Shown: positions 17,387-25,885 of the stretch, piece by piece | How positions within the stretch are numbered: position 1 is the first letter of the stretch | Layout: the number at the start of each line of letters is the position of its first letter | Source: JAUIJL01 sp965366625 | Lineage (GTDB): Bacteria > Acidobacteriota > Thermoanaerobaculia > Multivoradales > J023 | Assembly: GCA_965366625.1 (NCBI GenBank) | Contig: CBDUGP010000001.1 | Coordinates: 310,001-374,000, forward strand | Length of the DNA: 64,000 nt | Direction of reading: 5' to 3' | The notes under the pieces: generated by a model | The model's input: the letters and a program-made list of their open reading frames with translations, nothing else | What the model was told of the DNA's origin: nothing | The model's database searches: none | Made by a program: the position numbers and the translations under genes

Positions 17387-18466
17387 TCATCGGGCCGACG
17401 CGGGTTGAAGGTCGAGCTGTTCGACTACCGCCTGGGCGATTCGGCCGACACCGTCGCGGATCGGCAGCACCACCGGAATGTCCAGCTCCTGCTCGTAGCG
17501 GGCTCGGTGCTCTTCGGCGGTTTGTTCGTCGAGCCCTTCGGTGTGGATGCCGACGGCCCACACCGGGACGCCATAAAGGCGCATCAACTCGATTTCCGAC
17601 TCCAGGGAGTGGATTCGACATCCCTCTTCTTCCAAGCCTTCGTAGCAGGGCCGGCCGGGGGCGTGTTGCAAAACCACGCCGGAAGCGGCGCCGGAGAGCA
17701 GGAGTTCGGCGCCGCAGGGGCCGGAGGGATTGCGCAGGGAAGACTGACCTTCGAGCAAGATAACGTCGGGCTGGGTGTCGGTGGCGCAGCTGAGAATCGC
17801 GTGCTCGAGTTCACCGCAGACGAAGTCGTTGGGGCAGGAATCGAAAATGAACCCGTGACGATAGCCCTGCAGCCAGCCGGTCTGGCCGGTGAAAACCATC
17901 TCGGCTCGATAACCCATCGATTCCAGATGTTGGCGCAGAAAACCGGTGGTGGTTCGTTTGCCCAAGGCACAATCGGTGCCGAGCACCGCCACCCGGGGGA
18001 CTTTCAAACCGAGGATTTCACCGGACCAGAAATGGAGGTCCTTGGCTTTGGGCGGCTTGCGGATGTCGATAATCTCACCGCCGTTTTCGGCGGCCAGACG
18101 GGCGATTTCCGGCTCGTCCTCCGACAGCAGGTGATGCAGGCCGTTGACCAGGGTCATGCCCGCGCGTGCTGCGTCTTCGAGGCTTTGTCGCAGAGGGCCG
18201 GGCAGCACCCCGCCGACGGTGGCGACGCCGACGACGCAGTGGGAGGGCGGTGGATCGCAAGTCGACAGGGCCTCGGCGACCGAGGCGAAAATCGGAATAT
18301 CTCGGCGCTTGCCGTCGAGCAGCTCGCCGGCGTCACGGCCTGCGCAAGACGCATCGACGACGCCGGCGATCGGCCAACGGCTCGGTCCTCGGACCAAGCC
18401 GTGGGTGGACTTCGCGTAGACGGTTTCGAAGTGCTCGTTGGCGAGCAGCAGGGCGGTATTTTTCAT
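17387..18466 (-). CDS. dgcN: DUF1611 protein, likely D-glutamate N-acetyltransferase DgcN
   Basis: A 359-residue protein with a P-loop-like motif, VLGTDCALGKRTTT, near residue 165, preceded by a conserved N-terminal domain (AGVVDASCAGRDAGELLDG) and followed by the DUF1611 signature region GQTGWLQGYRHGFIFDSCPNDFVCGELEHAI. The family was an unknown until DgcN was assigned as a D-glutamate N-acetyltransferase acting together with DgcA. The next gene is exactly such a partner. The catalytic role is inferred from that context rather than from residues I can identify. Together the pair would let the cell use D-glutamate from peptidoglycan or dissolved organic matter. Confidence 0.72.
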   Translation of the reverse strand: MKNTALLLANEHFETVYAKSTHGLVRGPSRWPIAGVVDASCAGRDAGELLDGKRRDIPIFASVAEALSTCDPPPSHCVVGVATVGGVLPGPLRQSLEDAARAGMTLVNGLHHLLSEDEPEIARLAAENGGEIIDIRKPPKAKDLHFWSGEILGLKVPRVAVLGTDCALGKRTTTGFLRQHLESMGYRAEMVFTGQTGWLQGYRHGFIFDSCPNDFVCGELEHAILSCATDTQPDVILLEGQSSLRNPSGPCGAELLLSGAASGVVLQHAPGRPCYEGLEEEGCRIHSLESEIELMRLYGVPVWAVGIHTEGLDEQTAEEHRARYEQELDIPVVLPIRDGVGRIAQAVVEQLDLQPASAR

Positions 18467-18545
18467 GGCGGGAGCTTATCAAGCCTAGGCCGATTATCTC
18501 ACCGGCTTACTCCCGGGGGCTGGTTCGGAAGCCCAATGAGGGCTT

Positions 18546-18748
18546 GTACAGAAAATGCACTTTCTGCGGGTCTGGAAGGCGCGGCGAGCCGAGCACGGAC
18601 AGCGAGACTGTCTGAGCGAGATACCTTGAGAATCGACGTAAATTCCTACACATCAGCACTTCAGAGCGGCACATCAATGGCTGCGCGAGTTTCGAGCGCC
18701 GCGCGCAGGACGCCGCGCCGACCCACCAGAGAGCAAAACTGGATGGAC
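18546..18748 (+). repeat. Dispersed ~200-bp element, copy 2 (degenerate ends)
   Basis: In the 349-bp gap upstream of dgcN, this segment matches the copy at 23206-23407 in the same orientation. It has CAGAAAATGCA near the left end, GAGCACGGACAGCGAG and TGTCTGAGCGAGATA inside, GCGCGCAGGACGCCGCGCCG near the right, and CTGGATGG at the end. The terminal inverted repeat is mutated compared with copy 3. No gene is apparent. The remainder of the gap holds only the palindrome at 18761-18781. Confidence 0.72.
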
Positions 18749-18760
18749 CCCAATAAGAAC

Positions 18761-18781
18761 GGGCGGGGACAAGCCCCGCCC
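18761..18781. repeat. REP-like palindrome
   Basis: The stem GGGCGGGG and its complement flank ACAAG, the same unit as at 9384-9463. It abuts the right end of the dispersed element and lies 35 bp from the end of the convergent-reading exported protein gene. Confidence 0.7.
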
Positions 18782-18815
18782 CTAGATTTAAGCCTCGACA
18801 GGCCGTTCGACCGGT

Positions 18816-19601
18816 TCAGTTATCGAGGTCTAGGCCACCGGACGCGCCGGAACCCGTGGAGCCGATCGATACCAACAAACCGTCCTCAAATTTGATGGTC
18901 TGAGGTACGCCTTCTTCCTTCTTTTTCTTGGAGAAGATGAAACCCATCTTCATGCCTTTGTCGACGCGCAATTTCCAGACCTCGGTTGTTTTGCCGTCCG
19001 ATTCCGACTTATCGAAGCTCTCGGGGGTGCCGGTGATGTAGAAGACCTGGCGTTTGGTCATGCCGTTGACCAGCTCCCGCTTGGCGATCGAGTCTTTAAT
19101 TTCCGACGACCAATCGTCGTGCTCATCCTGCAAAGGCGTGCGGGCAAAGGCATGCTCGAAGGCCTTTTCAAAGTCGCTCAGGGAGTGGATGTCGATGAAT
19201 TTGATCACCGTGCTTTCGTCCTCCGCCGTATCGACCCCCTCGAGTTCGATTTCGACCGTGGCATCGTCGGACTCGTAGTCCATTTCGTCCAGCTCTACGG
19301 GGTCGTTGATGCGGATGCCCCAATAGGTGCTGTCGGCATGGAAAAGGCTGACGTTGAGTTCGGTGCTGGTGTCGGTATTCGAGCCCTCGGGAGAGATCTC
19401 CACGAGTGGCCGTTTGTAGGTGCCGTAGGCGTGGCGTCCAGTGGCGCAAGGAGCGTCCATGCGCATGTAGAGCTTGCCCTTGAGGGCTTGCTTCATCGCC
19501 TTGCGATCTTCTTTAGAAAGGCCGGCGTCGGCCGGAGCCGCGGCGAGCAGCAGTGAGGCGGTCAGGGTGGTGGTCAAGGCGGTGATCAAAATTCGTGACA
19601 T
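18816..19601 (-). CDS. Exported protein of unknown function with BamE-like tail
   Basis: I start at the ATG at 19601 because GGAGGAGAG lies 8 bases upstream; an in-frame ATG further upstream has no such site. The 261-residue product begins with a signal peptide (ITALTTTLTASLLLAAAPADA). It is rich in charged residues. Near residue 185 the sequence LVNGMTKRQVFYITGTPESF resembles the SmpA/OmlA (BamE) motif, in which a helix is followed by a Gly-x-Pro turn. The C-terminus is glycine/serine rich. No catalytic residues are apparent. It stands alone, transcribed away from the MFS gene. Confidence 0.72.
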   Translation of the reverse strand: MSRILITALTTTLTASLLLAAAPADAGLSKEDRKAMKQALKGKLYMRMDAPCATGRHAYGTYKRPLVEISPEGSNTDTSTELNVSLFHADSTYWGIRINDPVELDEMDYESDDATVEIELEGVDTAEDESTVIKFIDIHSLSDFEKAFEHAFARTPLQDEHDDWSSEIKDSIAKRELVNGMTKRQVFYITGTPESFDKSESDGKTTEVWKLRVDKGMKMGFIFSKKKKEEGVPQTIKFEDGLLVSIGSTGSGASGGLDLDN

Positions 19602-19833
19602 ACGAGATCTCTCCTCCAGTTTAGGCGGGGTCATTAAATCCATGTGGCGGCACGTCCTTGATAACGTGGGCACTCGACGTGATGGGACAATCTTTGTTGC
19701 CTTTAGCTTATCGGATCTACCTCCTACATGAGCGGCGGCCTAGAAACGTTTCGTTTTGGGGCCTCCGGGCAGCGGGAGCTTGCAATTTTGCTCAGAAGCG
19801 GAGAGTCTTTCGTCTCACCGAGGACCCTTCTGA

Positions 19834-20976
19834 ATGAGCCAACCGTCCGCCAAAGCTTCGTTGCCCAGTCTTTTCGCCATCATCATCGTCGATCTGATCG
19901 GCTTTGGCGTGGTGATTCCAATTCTGCCTTTTTATGCCGATTCGTTCGGGGCCAGCGCAACGGTATTGGGCCTCGTGTTCACTTGCCACGCCGGGGCCCA
20001 ATTTCTATTTGCTCCGGTGTGGGGGCGCATCTCCGATCGCTGGGGACGCCGCCCGGTCATGTTGGTCACGATCGCGGGAACCTCGGCGGCTCTTGCCCTG
20101 CTGGGTGCCGCAGATTCCTTGTTCTTGCTTTTCGTTGCGCGATTATTGGGTGGAGTTTTCGGCGCCAACATCAGTGTGGCGACGGCCTACATCACCGATG
20201 TCACGGCCGAGGACGAACGCACCAAGTACATGGGTTTGTTGGGCGCGAGCTTCGCGGTGGGTTTTATCCTCGGACCGGCGATCGGAGGGGGATTGGCGCC
20301 GTTCGGCTATCACGTGCCGATGTACTTCGCCGCAGCGCTGGCAGCGATCAACTTCGTCGTCGCTTGGGGTCGATTGCAGGAGCCCAAACGGGCGGCGCAG
20401 GCCCCGGACCGAGCTCGACGTTTTCGGTTGCCCGCCGACCCACGGGTGCAACGCCTCTGTTTGGCCTATTTCATTTTCGTTTTCGGTATCTCCCAGCTGG
20501 AGACAATTTTTGCCTTGTTCATGAAGGATCGTTTCCAATGGGATGCACGGCAGGTGGCCTTCATCCTGGTGTTTCTCGGTGTGCTGATGGCGGGTATCCA
20601 AGGGGGAGCCATTCGACCCCTGAGCCGACGATTCGGTGAGAAGCGCCTGTTGATGTACGGCACCCTCTTGGTAGGGCCGATGCTCGCCATGGTGCCCCTG
20701 ATGCCGACCGTATGGTGGATGATCGTGCCTTTGGGCTTGTCCTCCGTCGGCCGAGGTTTGGTGCACCCAGCCTTGCTTTCCCTGGTGTCGCGGGCAGCTT
20801 CGCCAGAGGATCGCGGCCTGGTGATGGGGACCTTTCAATCCAGCGCTTCCCTGGCGCGCGTGGTCGGTCCGCTGGCGGCCGGCGCCCTCTACGATATTCG
20901 GCTGGGTTTGCCTTTCTTTCTCGCCGGTGCGCTGATGGCTTTAGTGTTGGTGATCGCCGCAGCCTTGGATCGATGA
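19834..20976 (+). CDS. MFS drug-type efflux transporter (TetA-like)
   Basis: A 380-residue membrane protein with about twelve hydrophobic segments. It carries the DHA1/TetA signatures DLIGFGVVIPILPFY in helix 1 and GRISDRWGRRPVML in the loop between helices 2 and 3, the MFS A motif. AAAYITD-like residues (VATAYITDVTAEDER) in helix 4-5 and GPAIGG in helix 5 match the antiporter motif C region. Proton-driven export of a drug or metabolite is the family role; the substrate is not evident. The ATG has GAGGA upstream. It is followed by the kinase-caspase gene after 77 bp. Confidence 0.93.
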   Translation: MSQPSAKASLPSLFAIIIVDLIGFGVVIPILPFYADSFGASATVLGLVFTCHAGAQFLFAPVWGRISDRWGRRPVMLVTIAGTSAALALLGAADSLFLLFVARLLGGVFGANISVATAYITDVTAEDERTKYMGLLGASFAVGFILGPAIGGGLAPFGYHVPMYFAAALAAINFVVAWGRLQEPKRAAQAPDRARRFRLPADPRVQRLCLAYFIFVFGISQLETIFALFMKDRFQWDARQVAFILVFLGVLMAGIQGGAIRPLSRRFGEKRLLMYGTLLVGPMLAMVPLMPTVWWMIVPLGLSSVGRGLVHPALLSLVSRAASPEDRGLVMGTFQSSASLARVVGPLAAGALYDIRLGLPFFLAGALMALVLVIAAALDR

Positions 20977-21053
20977 GCTGATATCCTTGCGCCAGTTGTG
21001 GCCGGTCGACTGATTTGCCATCCGTACGAAAGAACTGAACAAGGGGCGCTGCG

Positions 21054-23198
21054 TTGCAGATCGGCATTCGAGAAATCGAGGAGAAGTACGACATCCTGGC
21101 CAAGATGGGCGAGGGCGGCATGGGTGCCATTTACAAAGCCCACCATCGCCTACTCGACGAGGTGCGGGTGATCAAAACGATCAAACCGCAGCTACAAGAC
21201 GACGAGGATCTTCAAGCCAGATTCAAACGCGAGGCCCAAGTCGCGGCCAAGATGCGCCATCCCCACATCGCCGTTTTGCATGACTTTGCCTTTACCGACA
21301 ACGGCACTGCTTACATTGTGATGCAGCACATCGAGGGTGAAAATCTGAGGGATTTTCAACGCTCGGGTGGTCAGCTTTCGGTGCCTCAAGTGATCGACAT
21401 TGGCTGCCAAGCCTTAGATGCATTGAGCTACTTACATGGTAAGAGTTTCGTGCATCGCGATATTTCCACCGACAATATGATGATCGGTTGGGTGGCCGGC
21501 CAGCCCCAGGTGACCTTGATCGACCTCGGTTTGGCCAAGAGTCTCGAAGGCTCCCAATGGCGTACCAAAACCGGCATGGTAGTCGGCAAGGTCCGCTACA
21601 TTTCGCCTGAGCAGCTCAATGCGGGCTCCGATGGGGTGGTGGTCGACGCTCGCAGCGATTTATACAGCTTCGGCGTGGTGCTCTACGAGCTGCTGACCGG
21701 CGAGTTTCCGATCACCGGTGCCGACGATATGTCGTTGATTGCCGGGCACCTTTACCGTGCCCCTCGCTCGTTCGAGGAGACAGACCCCAGCGCCAAGATT
21801 TCACCTTCGTTGCGCGCAGTGGTGATGAAGGCCTTGGAAAAGAATCCCGCCTATCGTTATGAATCCGCCCAAAGCTTTGCCGAGGCTTTGCGCGGCGTGT
21901 TGGCGTCCGGTGGCGGGGTGGCGGTGGAGCCTGACGAGCAACCGACCCGGATTCTGGCCCAAGGCGACGTGGATTTGGCCCATCAAGCCACCCAGACCGT
22001 AGGCGTCCAAGTGCAAGGGCAGGCGACCCGTCCGGCGGTGGCGCCCGGCGAGGCACCTTTCACTCGAGCGGCAGTACCTCAAGGTTTCGTTGAGCCGCTG
22101 AGCACCCAACCGGTGGCGGGAAACGATCCCACCCGTAGAGATTTGCCGGCCGGCGCTGCGGCGTCCGTGCATTCTCAGCTGCCCCATTCGGGTGCCTCGG
22201 CTCAGGTGGATATGTATGCTGAGACAGCGCCGATTACCACTGCGGTGCCGTCGGAGGTTACGGCGCCGCTCATCCAGCCCACTATCAAACCCAAATGGCC
22301 CATTTGGTTGGCGGCGTGTTTGGGGGTGTCGGCGGTGGTGGCCCTGGGTTTTTGGATCGCGTTCGGTTCCGGGGGCATCTGGCCTGGCGGAGTGAAATCC
22401 GTGTCGAAGGGAAAGGGCGGTGCACCTCTAGATATCTACTGGGGCAAATACTATGCCCTGGTGATCGGCAACAACGACTATCAGAAGCTGCCGAAGCTGG
22501 AGATGGCAGTGAGCGACGCAGAAGCGGTCGCTCGGGTCCTGGAGCGCAAATACGGCTTCAATGTGACCCTTTTGATCAACGCCGACCGGACCACGACCTT
22601 AAACGCTCTGTGGGACCTCGGAGATCAGCTGACCGCCCGCGACAATCTGTTGATTTATTACGCCGGCCACGGGGCGATGGAGAATTTGGCGCCGTGGTGG
22701 CAACCGGTGGATGCCGGTCCCGGAGATACCAGTCAGTGGATTGCCACGGAATATGAGGTGGTTCAAGCGTTCGAGCGGATTCACGTCAGGCATGCCTTGG
22801 TGGTCTCGGATTCCTGTTTCGCCGGCGCCACGGCTGCTCGGGGGCTCTCCGCTCCTTCTCCTCTCGACGACCTTCCGGACGACCGACCGTCGGCCGTGAA
22901 GCTCAAGGAGTTGGCGACTCGTCAATCCCGGCTGGTCTTGGCTTCGGGCGGTTTGTCGCCGGTATTGGACGCCGGGCGGGGTAGGCATTCAGTGTTTGCC
23001 CAGGCGTTTCTGAAAGCTTTGGAGCAAGCCCAGGACCCCACACCGGTTTCCGAGCTTTACGACCAATTGGCCCCGGACGTCCGTTCCACCGCAGCGGATC
23101 TGAGCATCGAGCAATCGCCGATCCTCGCTCCGTTCACCAGCTTGGGGGACGAAGGGGGAGAGTTCTTCTTTGTGCCCACTGCTCAGACCGCTGGTTAG
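21054..23198 (+). CDS. Ser/Thr kinase fused to a caspase-like (C14) domain
   Basis: A 714-residue fusion. Residues about 8-280 form a Hanks-type kinase: MGEGGMGAIYKA glycine loop, VRVIKTI lysine, HRDISTDN catalytic loop (residues 134-141) and IDLGLAK in place of DFG. HRDxS instead of HRDxK occurs in other bacterial kinases. A 110-residue Pro/Val-rich linker follows, then one transmembrane helix (WLAACLGVSAVVALGFWIAF). The C-terminal domain from about residue 470 is a caspase-like peptidase: ALVIGNNDY start, His539 in YYAGHG and Cys588 in SDSCFAG. The orientation predicts kinase in the cytoplasm and peptidase outside it. TTG at 21054 is the best start found. Targets are unknown. Confidence 0.93.
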   Translation: MQIGIREIEEKYDILAKMGEGGMGAIYKAHHRLLDEVRVIKTIKPQLQDDEDLQARFKREAQVAAKMRHPHIAVLHDFAFTDNGTAYIVMQHIEGENLRDFQRSGGQLSVPQVIDIGCQALDALSYLHGKSFVHRDISTDNMMIGWVAGQPQVTLIDLGLAKSLEGSQWRTKTGMVVGKVRYISPEQLNAGSDGVVVDARSDLYSFGVVLYELLTGEFPITGADDMSLIAGHLYRAPRSFEETDPSAKISPSLRAVVMKALEKNPAYRYESAQSFAEALRGVLASGGGVAVEPDEQPTRILAQGDVDLAHQATQTVGVQVQGQATRPAVAPGEAPFTRAAVPQGFVEPLSTQPVAGNDPTRRDLPAGAAASVHSQLPHSGASAQVDMYAETAPITTAVPSEVTAPLIQPTIKPKWPIWLAACLGVSAVVALGFWIAFGSGGIWPGGVKSVSKGKGGAPLDIYWGKYYALVIGNNDYQKLPKLEMAVSDAEAVARVLERKYGFNVTLLINADRTTTLNALWDLGDQLTARDNLLIYYAGHGAMENLAPWWQPVDAGPGDTSQWIATEYEVVQAFERIHVRHALVVSDSCFAGATAARGLSAPSPLDDLPDDRPSAVKLKELATRQSRLVLASGGLSPVLDAGRGRHSVFAQAFLKALEQAQDPTPVSELYDQLAPDVRSTAADLSIEQSPILAPFTSLGDEGGEFFFVPTAQTAG

Positions 23199-23205
23199 TT
23201 AGGGT

Positions 23206-23407
23206 CCATCCAGAAATGGAGTTTTCCGATGAAACTAGGGCCGGATGGACCGAGGACGGAAGCGAGCGTGTCTGAGCGATACACCCGAAGCATCGGCCTA
23301 AGCCCCTACTCTTCAGCAATTTATCGCGGCAGTGCAGCGGTGGCGCGAGTTCGGAGCGACGCGCGCAGGGCGCCGCGCCGGCCCACCGAGATTCCATTTC
23401 TGGATGG
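23206..23407 (+). repeat. Dispersed ~200-bp element, copy 3 (intact ends)
   Basis: This copy has perfect 15-bp terminal inverted repeats, CCATCCAGAAATGGA at 23206-23220 and its complement at 23393-23407. The interior is shared with the copies at 16084 and 18546, including GCGTGTCTGAGCGATACA and GCGACGCGCGCAGGGCGCCG. No protein is encoded. It fills the gap between the kinase-caspase gene and the lipoprotein hydrolase gene, ending 15 bases before the latter's start. Confidence 0.82.
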
Positions 23408-23422
23408 GCTTTAGCTGGGACC

Positions 23423-24319
23423 GTGGGCTTCCACCCGGCATTCACCGTTTTTTTGTTGGCCTTGCTGCCGCTGTTCGGCTGTGCCACCAATGAGGGGAAT
23501 CGCTTGGATCGCCGGGCCCTGCGCCAGGGCTTAGAGGTCCTGGCCGTCTCCGGTGGAGACTTTCCCCTCCGCGCCTACGTGAGCCCTGGGGCGCGGGCCG
23601 GCGAGGGACCGTTGCATCTCTACCTGGAAGGGGACGGTCGACCCTGGATCGACGGACGATTCGTCGCCGCGGATCCCCACGGACGCAACAACGTGGCCTT
23701 TGACCTGATGCTCAAGGATCCGGCGCCTGCCGCCTATTTGCAACGGCCTTGCTACCACCGCTTAGAAGACCGGTCGGAGATCGGCTCTCGGGGGCCTCGA
23801 AGACCTTGTCGACCGGAACTCTGGACCCACGGGCGTTATTCCGAAACCGTGGTGTCGAGCCTGGCGGCGGGCATCGAAGGGCTCTCCGTCGAGCTCGGGA
23901 GGTCGGACGCTGGTCTGGTTCTGATCGGCTTCAGCGGCGGAGGGGTCTTGGCGCATCTTCTGGCTTCGCGCATCGAAGGAGTGCAAGCTTTGGTCACGAT
24001 CGCCGCCAATCTCGATGTCGAAGCTTGGGCGAGCCACCACGGCTTTGAACCCTTGGAAGCTTCCTTAAATCCCGCTGTCGAGCCGCCGCTGCCGGCCGCA
24101 TTGCCTCAAATCCATTGGCTCGGGGGCGAAGATTCCAACGTGCCCGTGGAGCTGATCACCGCCGCCTTGGAACATCAGCCCGGGGCGCGGGTTGAGATCA
24201 TCCCGGAATTCAACCACATCTGCTGTTGGGTGGACCGTTGGCCCGAGTTGCTCGAAAGCTCATTGGGCCCTAGGCCCTCATTGGGTCCTAGGACTTCGAC
24301 AGGTTCGCTGCGGCGATGA
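23423..24319 (+). CDS. Lipoprotein alpha/beta-hydrolase
   Basis: The 298-residue protein has a signal peptide with lipobox PLFGC (Cys20), so it should be membrane anchored. It has alpha/beta-hydrolase features: LYLEGDGRPW after strand 3, a nucleophile elbow GFSGGG with the catalytic Ser, and a late His in EFNHICCW. The probable acid is in GGEDSNVP. Substrate is unknown; an esterase or dienelactone-type activity is possible. The start is a GTG at 23423, only 15 bases after the dispersed element, which may have displaced the original promoter. The C-terminal SLGPRP-SLGPRT duplication arises from a tandem repeat, and the last 32 bases overlap the convergent regulator gene. Confidence 0.8.
   Translation: MGFHPAFTVFLLALLPLFGCATNEGNRLDRRALRQGLEVLAVSGGDFPLRAYVSPGARAGEGPLHLYLEGDGRPWIDGRFVAADPHGRNNVAFDLMLKDPAPAAYLQRPCYHRLEDRSEIGSRGPRRPCRPELWTHGRYSETVVSSLAAGIEGLSVELGRSDAGLVLIGFSGGGVLAHLLASRIEGVQALVTIAANLDVEAWASHHGFEPLEASLNPAVEPPLPAALPQIHWLGGEDSNVPVELITAALEHQPGARVEIIPEFNHICCWVDRWPELLESSLGPRPSLGPRTSTGSLRR
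24259..24294. repeat. 18-bp tandem duplication
   Basis: CTCATTGGGCCCTAGGCC at 24259-24276 is followed directly by CTCATTGGGTCCTAGGAC. It lies in the C-terminal codons of the hydrolase gene and encodes the SLGPRx pair. Its right end is also the last codons of the convergent WYL regulator. Confidence 0.7.
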
Positions 24320-24920
24320 GATGCATGCGGAATTGACGTGGCTCGCCGAGATCCAAATCGTCGCAGTTGAGCAGGACCTCGGCTCGGTCGACGATCACCT
24401 GCCGAATCCGGATCCACCGCTCGGTGCGACCTCGGGAGCCGTCGTAGGAGATGTGGACGGTCGAATCTTCGTACCAGGCCTGTTCCAAAACCCGGCGAAC
24501 TTCCGAGTCCACCGGCCGCGACGGCACGCCGACAAAAGCCAAAGACGCGGCAAGGGGGGAGAGCTGGCGGACGACCTCGTTGGGCAGGGCGGCGCGCACC
24601 TTGTCGATGGCGTCACCCAGGGTGTCGACAAAAGGGATCACCCGGTTTCGGACCAGCCAATCCGCGGTGCTGACCAAGAGCGCGGCCTCGCGGGCGGTGA
24701 AATTGATCGGCGGTAGTTTGTAGGAGGGGTCGAGGGCGTAACCGCCGCCGGGTCCGGCATCCGCCAACAGGGGAAGGTGGCCCGCGCGCAAAGCATCCAG
24801 GTCACGGTAGATCGTCCTGATCGACACACCGAAGCGGTCGGCGAGCTGTTGAGCGGTAATGCCGGTGCGGCGAGATCGCAGGGTTTCGGCGATCGCCAAG
24901 AGGCGTTCAGTTCGGCTCAC
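24288..24920 (-). CDS. DeoR/YafY-type HTH regulator with WYL-like domain
   Basis: A 210-residue transcription factor. The N-terminal winged helix (MSRTERLLAIAETLRSRRTG, then LADRFGVSIRTIYRDLDAL) is the YafY/DeoR type. GPGGGYALDP follows, a hallmark of WYL-domain regulators, and the C-terminal part contains VHISYDGSRGRTERW and the WYL-like strands. WYL domains bind nucleotides or other ligands. The GTG start overlaps the stop of the truncated histidine kinase gene, so the pair is translationally coupled. The 3' end overlaps the convergent hydrolase gene by 32 bp. Confidence 0.88.
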   Translation of the reverse strand: MSRTERLLAIAETLRSRRTGITAQQLADRFGVSIRTIYRDLDALRAGHLPLLADAGPGGGYALDPSYKLPPINFTAREAALLVSTADWLVRNRVIPFVDTLGDAIDKVRAALPNEVVRQLSPLAASLAFVGVPSRPVDSEVRRVLEQAWYEDSTVHISYDGSRGRTERWIRIRQVIVDRAEVLLNCDDLDLGEPRQFRMHLIAAANLSKS

Positions 24921-25885
24921 GGCTCATTATTCGGATGCGGGATCTGGCCGACCGAGGCTCCCCCCTTGGAGGAAGATCCCTGGGTTGAACGCGATACAGG
25001 CTCCGGCGGTGCGACCTCCCGTGCCGCTTGCTGAAGCCCGGATGTTAAATCGGCAGCGCGCATGGCCACGTTTTCGATGTCGGTCAGCTCTCGATGGAGT
25101 TCACTGCCTTCCGGAACCAAGTCCATGGCCATGCCCGCTCCGCCGACAATGGCGCTCAACAGATTGTTGAAATTGTGGGAGGTCTGTCGAGTGAAGAGCG
25201 CAAGGTCGAGAGCCTGGCGATTGGGGATGGCTACCAACCAATTGGGCCGGCTTTGCGAGCCCGGGGTTTTTACGGGATAAATGAAAACCGAGGCTTCGGT
25301 CGGCTCCGCATGCTCCAACCGATCTCCGGGGCCGGGAGACGGAATTGGCACCTTCGCTCCGTCCACATACCCTTGTTCAGCGGCCCGGGTCAGTAGTGGC
25401 TCGAGCCACTGGATTTCCGGCCGTTCGGATTGGATCCGTTGGGGGCCGGCACCGGCGGCGGCAAAGAGACGTTCCCAGGCGAGGTTGGCAAATAGGCGAT
25501 GATATTGGCTGTCGAGAAGGGCGATCGCGTCTTGCAGGCCCGCAAGGCCCTGGAGCCAACTCTCGTCGGCGCGGACCTCCACCTCCTTGCCAACGTCCTG
25601 GTCAACGTCTTTGTCAACGTCTATGGACGTGGAGGAGGCCGGGGCGGCCTGAGCGCGCACCAAGTCCAGGCTCAACCCCCATAACACCAAAGCGCCCGAC
25701 CATGGGGCCAACGGCGCGACGGCAGTGCGATCGCCGAGCCATAGGTCGAAAACGGCCGCGATGAACAAGAGCAGCGCGGCGATGGAGGAGAAGCGCCCGA
25801 GCCGCGAGCTGGCTGGGCCGACGAGGAGCCATGCTCCGGCCATGCCCAAAAGTGCCGAAGCTTCCCAAGAGAATGAGTTTTCCAT
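24917..25885 (-). CDS. Histidine-kinase-like protein lacking an ATPase domain
   Basis: The protein has two or three N-terminal membrane segments (ALLGMAGAWLLVG, FSSIAALLLFIAAVFDLWL), a charged linker with repeated DVxKDV units, a PAS-like central part (AIALLDSQYHRLFANLAWERLF), and a dimerisation/phosphoacceptor helix SHNFNNLLSAIVGGAGMA. This matches the AHDFNNLL box of one histidine kinase group, so His is present. It then ends within 75 residues, with no N, G1, F or G2 boxes. It may need a partner kinase or act as a phosphotransfer scaffold. I prefer the ATG at 25885; a GTG at 25912 adds nine residues. Its stop overlaps the WYL regulator start. Confidence 0.72.
   Translation of the reverse strand: MENSFSWEASALLGMAGAWLLVGPASSRLGRFSSIAALLLFIAAVFDLWLGDRTAVAPLAPWSGALVLWGLSLDLVRAQAAPASSTSIDVDKDVDQDVGKEVEVRADESWLQGLAGLQDAIALLDSQYHRLFANLAWERLFAAAGAGPQRIQSERPEIQWLEPLLTRAAEQGYVDGAKVPIPSPGPGDRLEHAEPTEASVFIYPVKTPGSQSRPNWLVAIPNRQALDLALFTRQTSHNFNNLLSAIVGGAGMAMDLVPEGSELHRELTDIENVAMRAADLTSGLQQAAREVAPPEPVSRSTQGSSSKGGASVGQIPHPNNEP

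Noticed and set aside
17180..18895. Long plus-strand open frame of 571 codons
   Set aside because: It lies antisense to dgcN, which has full family motifs; the long frame is a by-product of GC-rich codon use and has no recognisable domain or ribosome-binding site.
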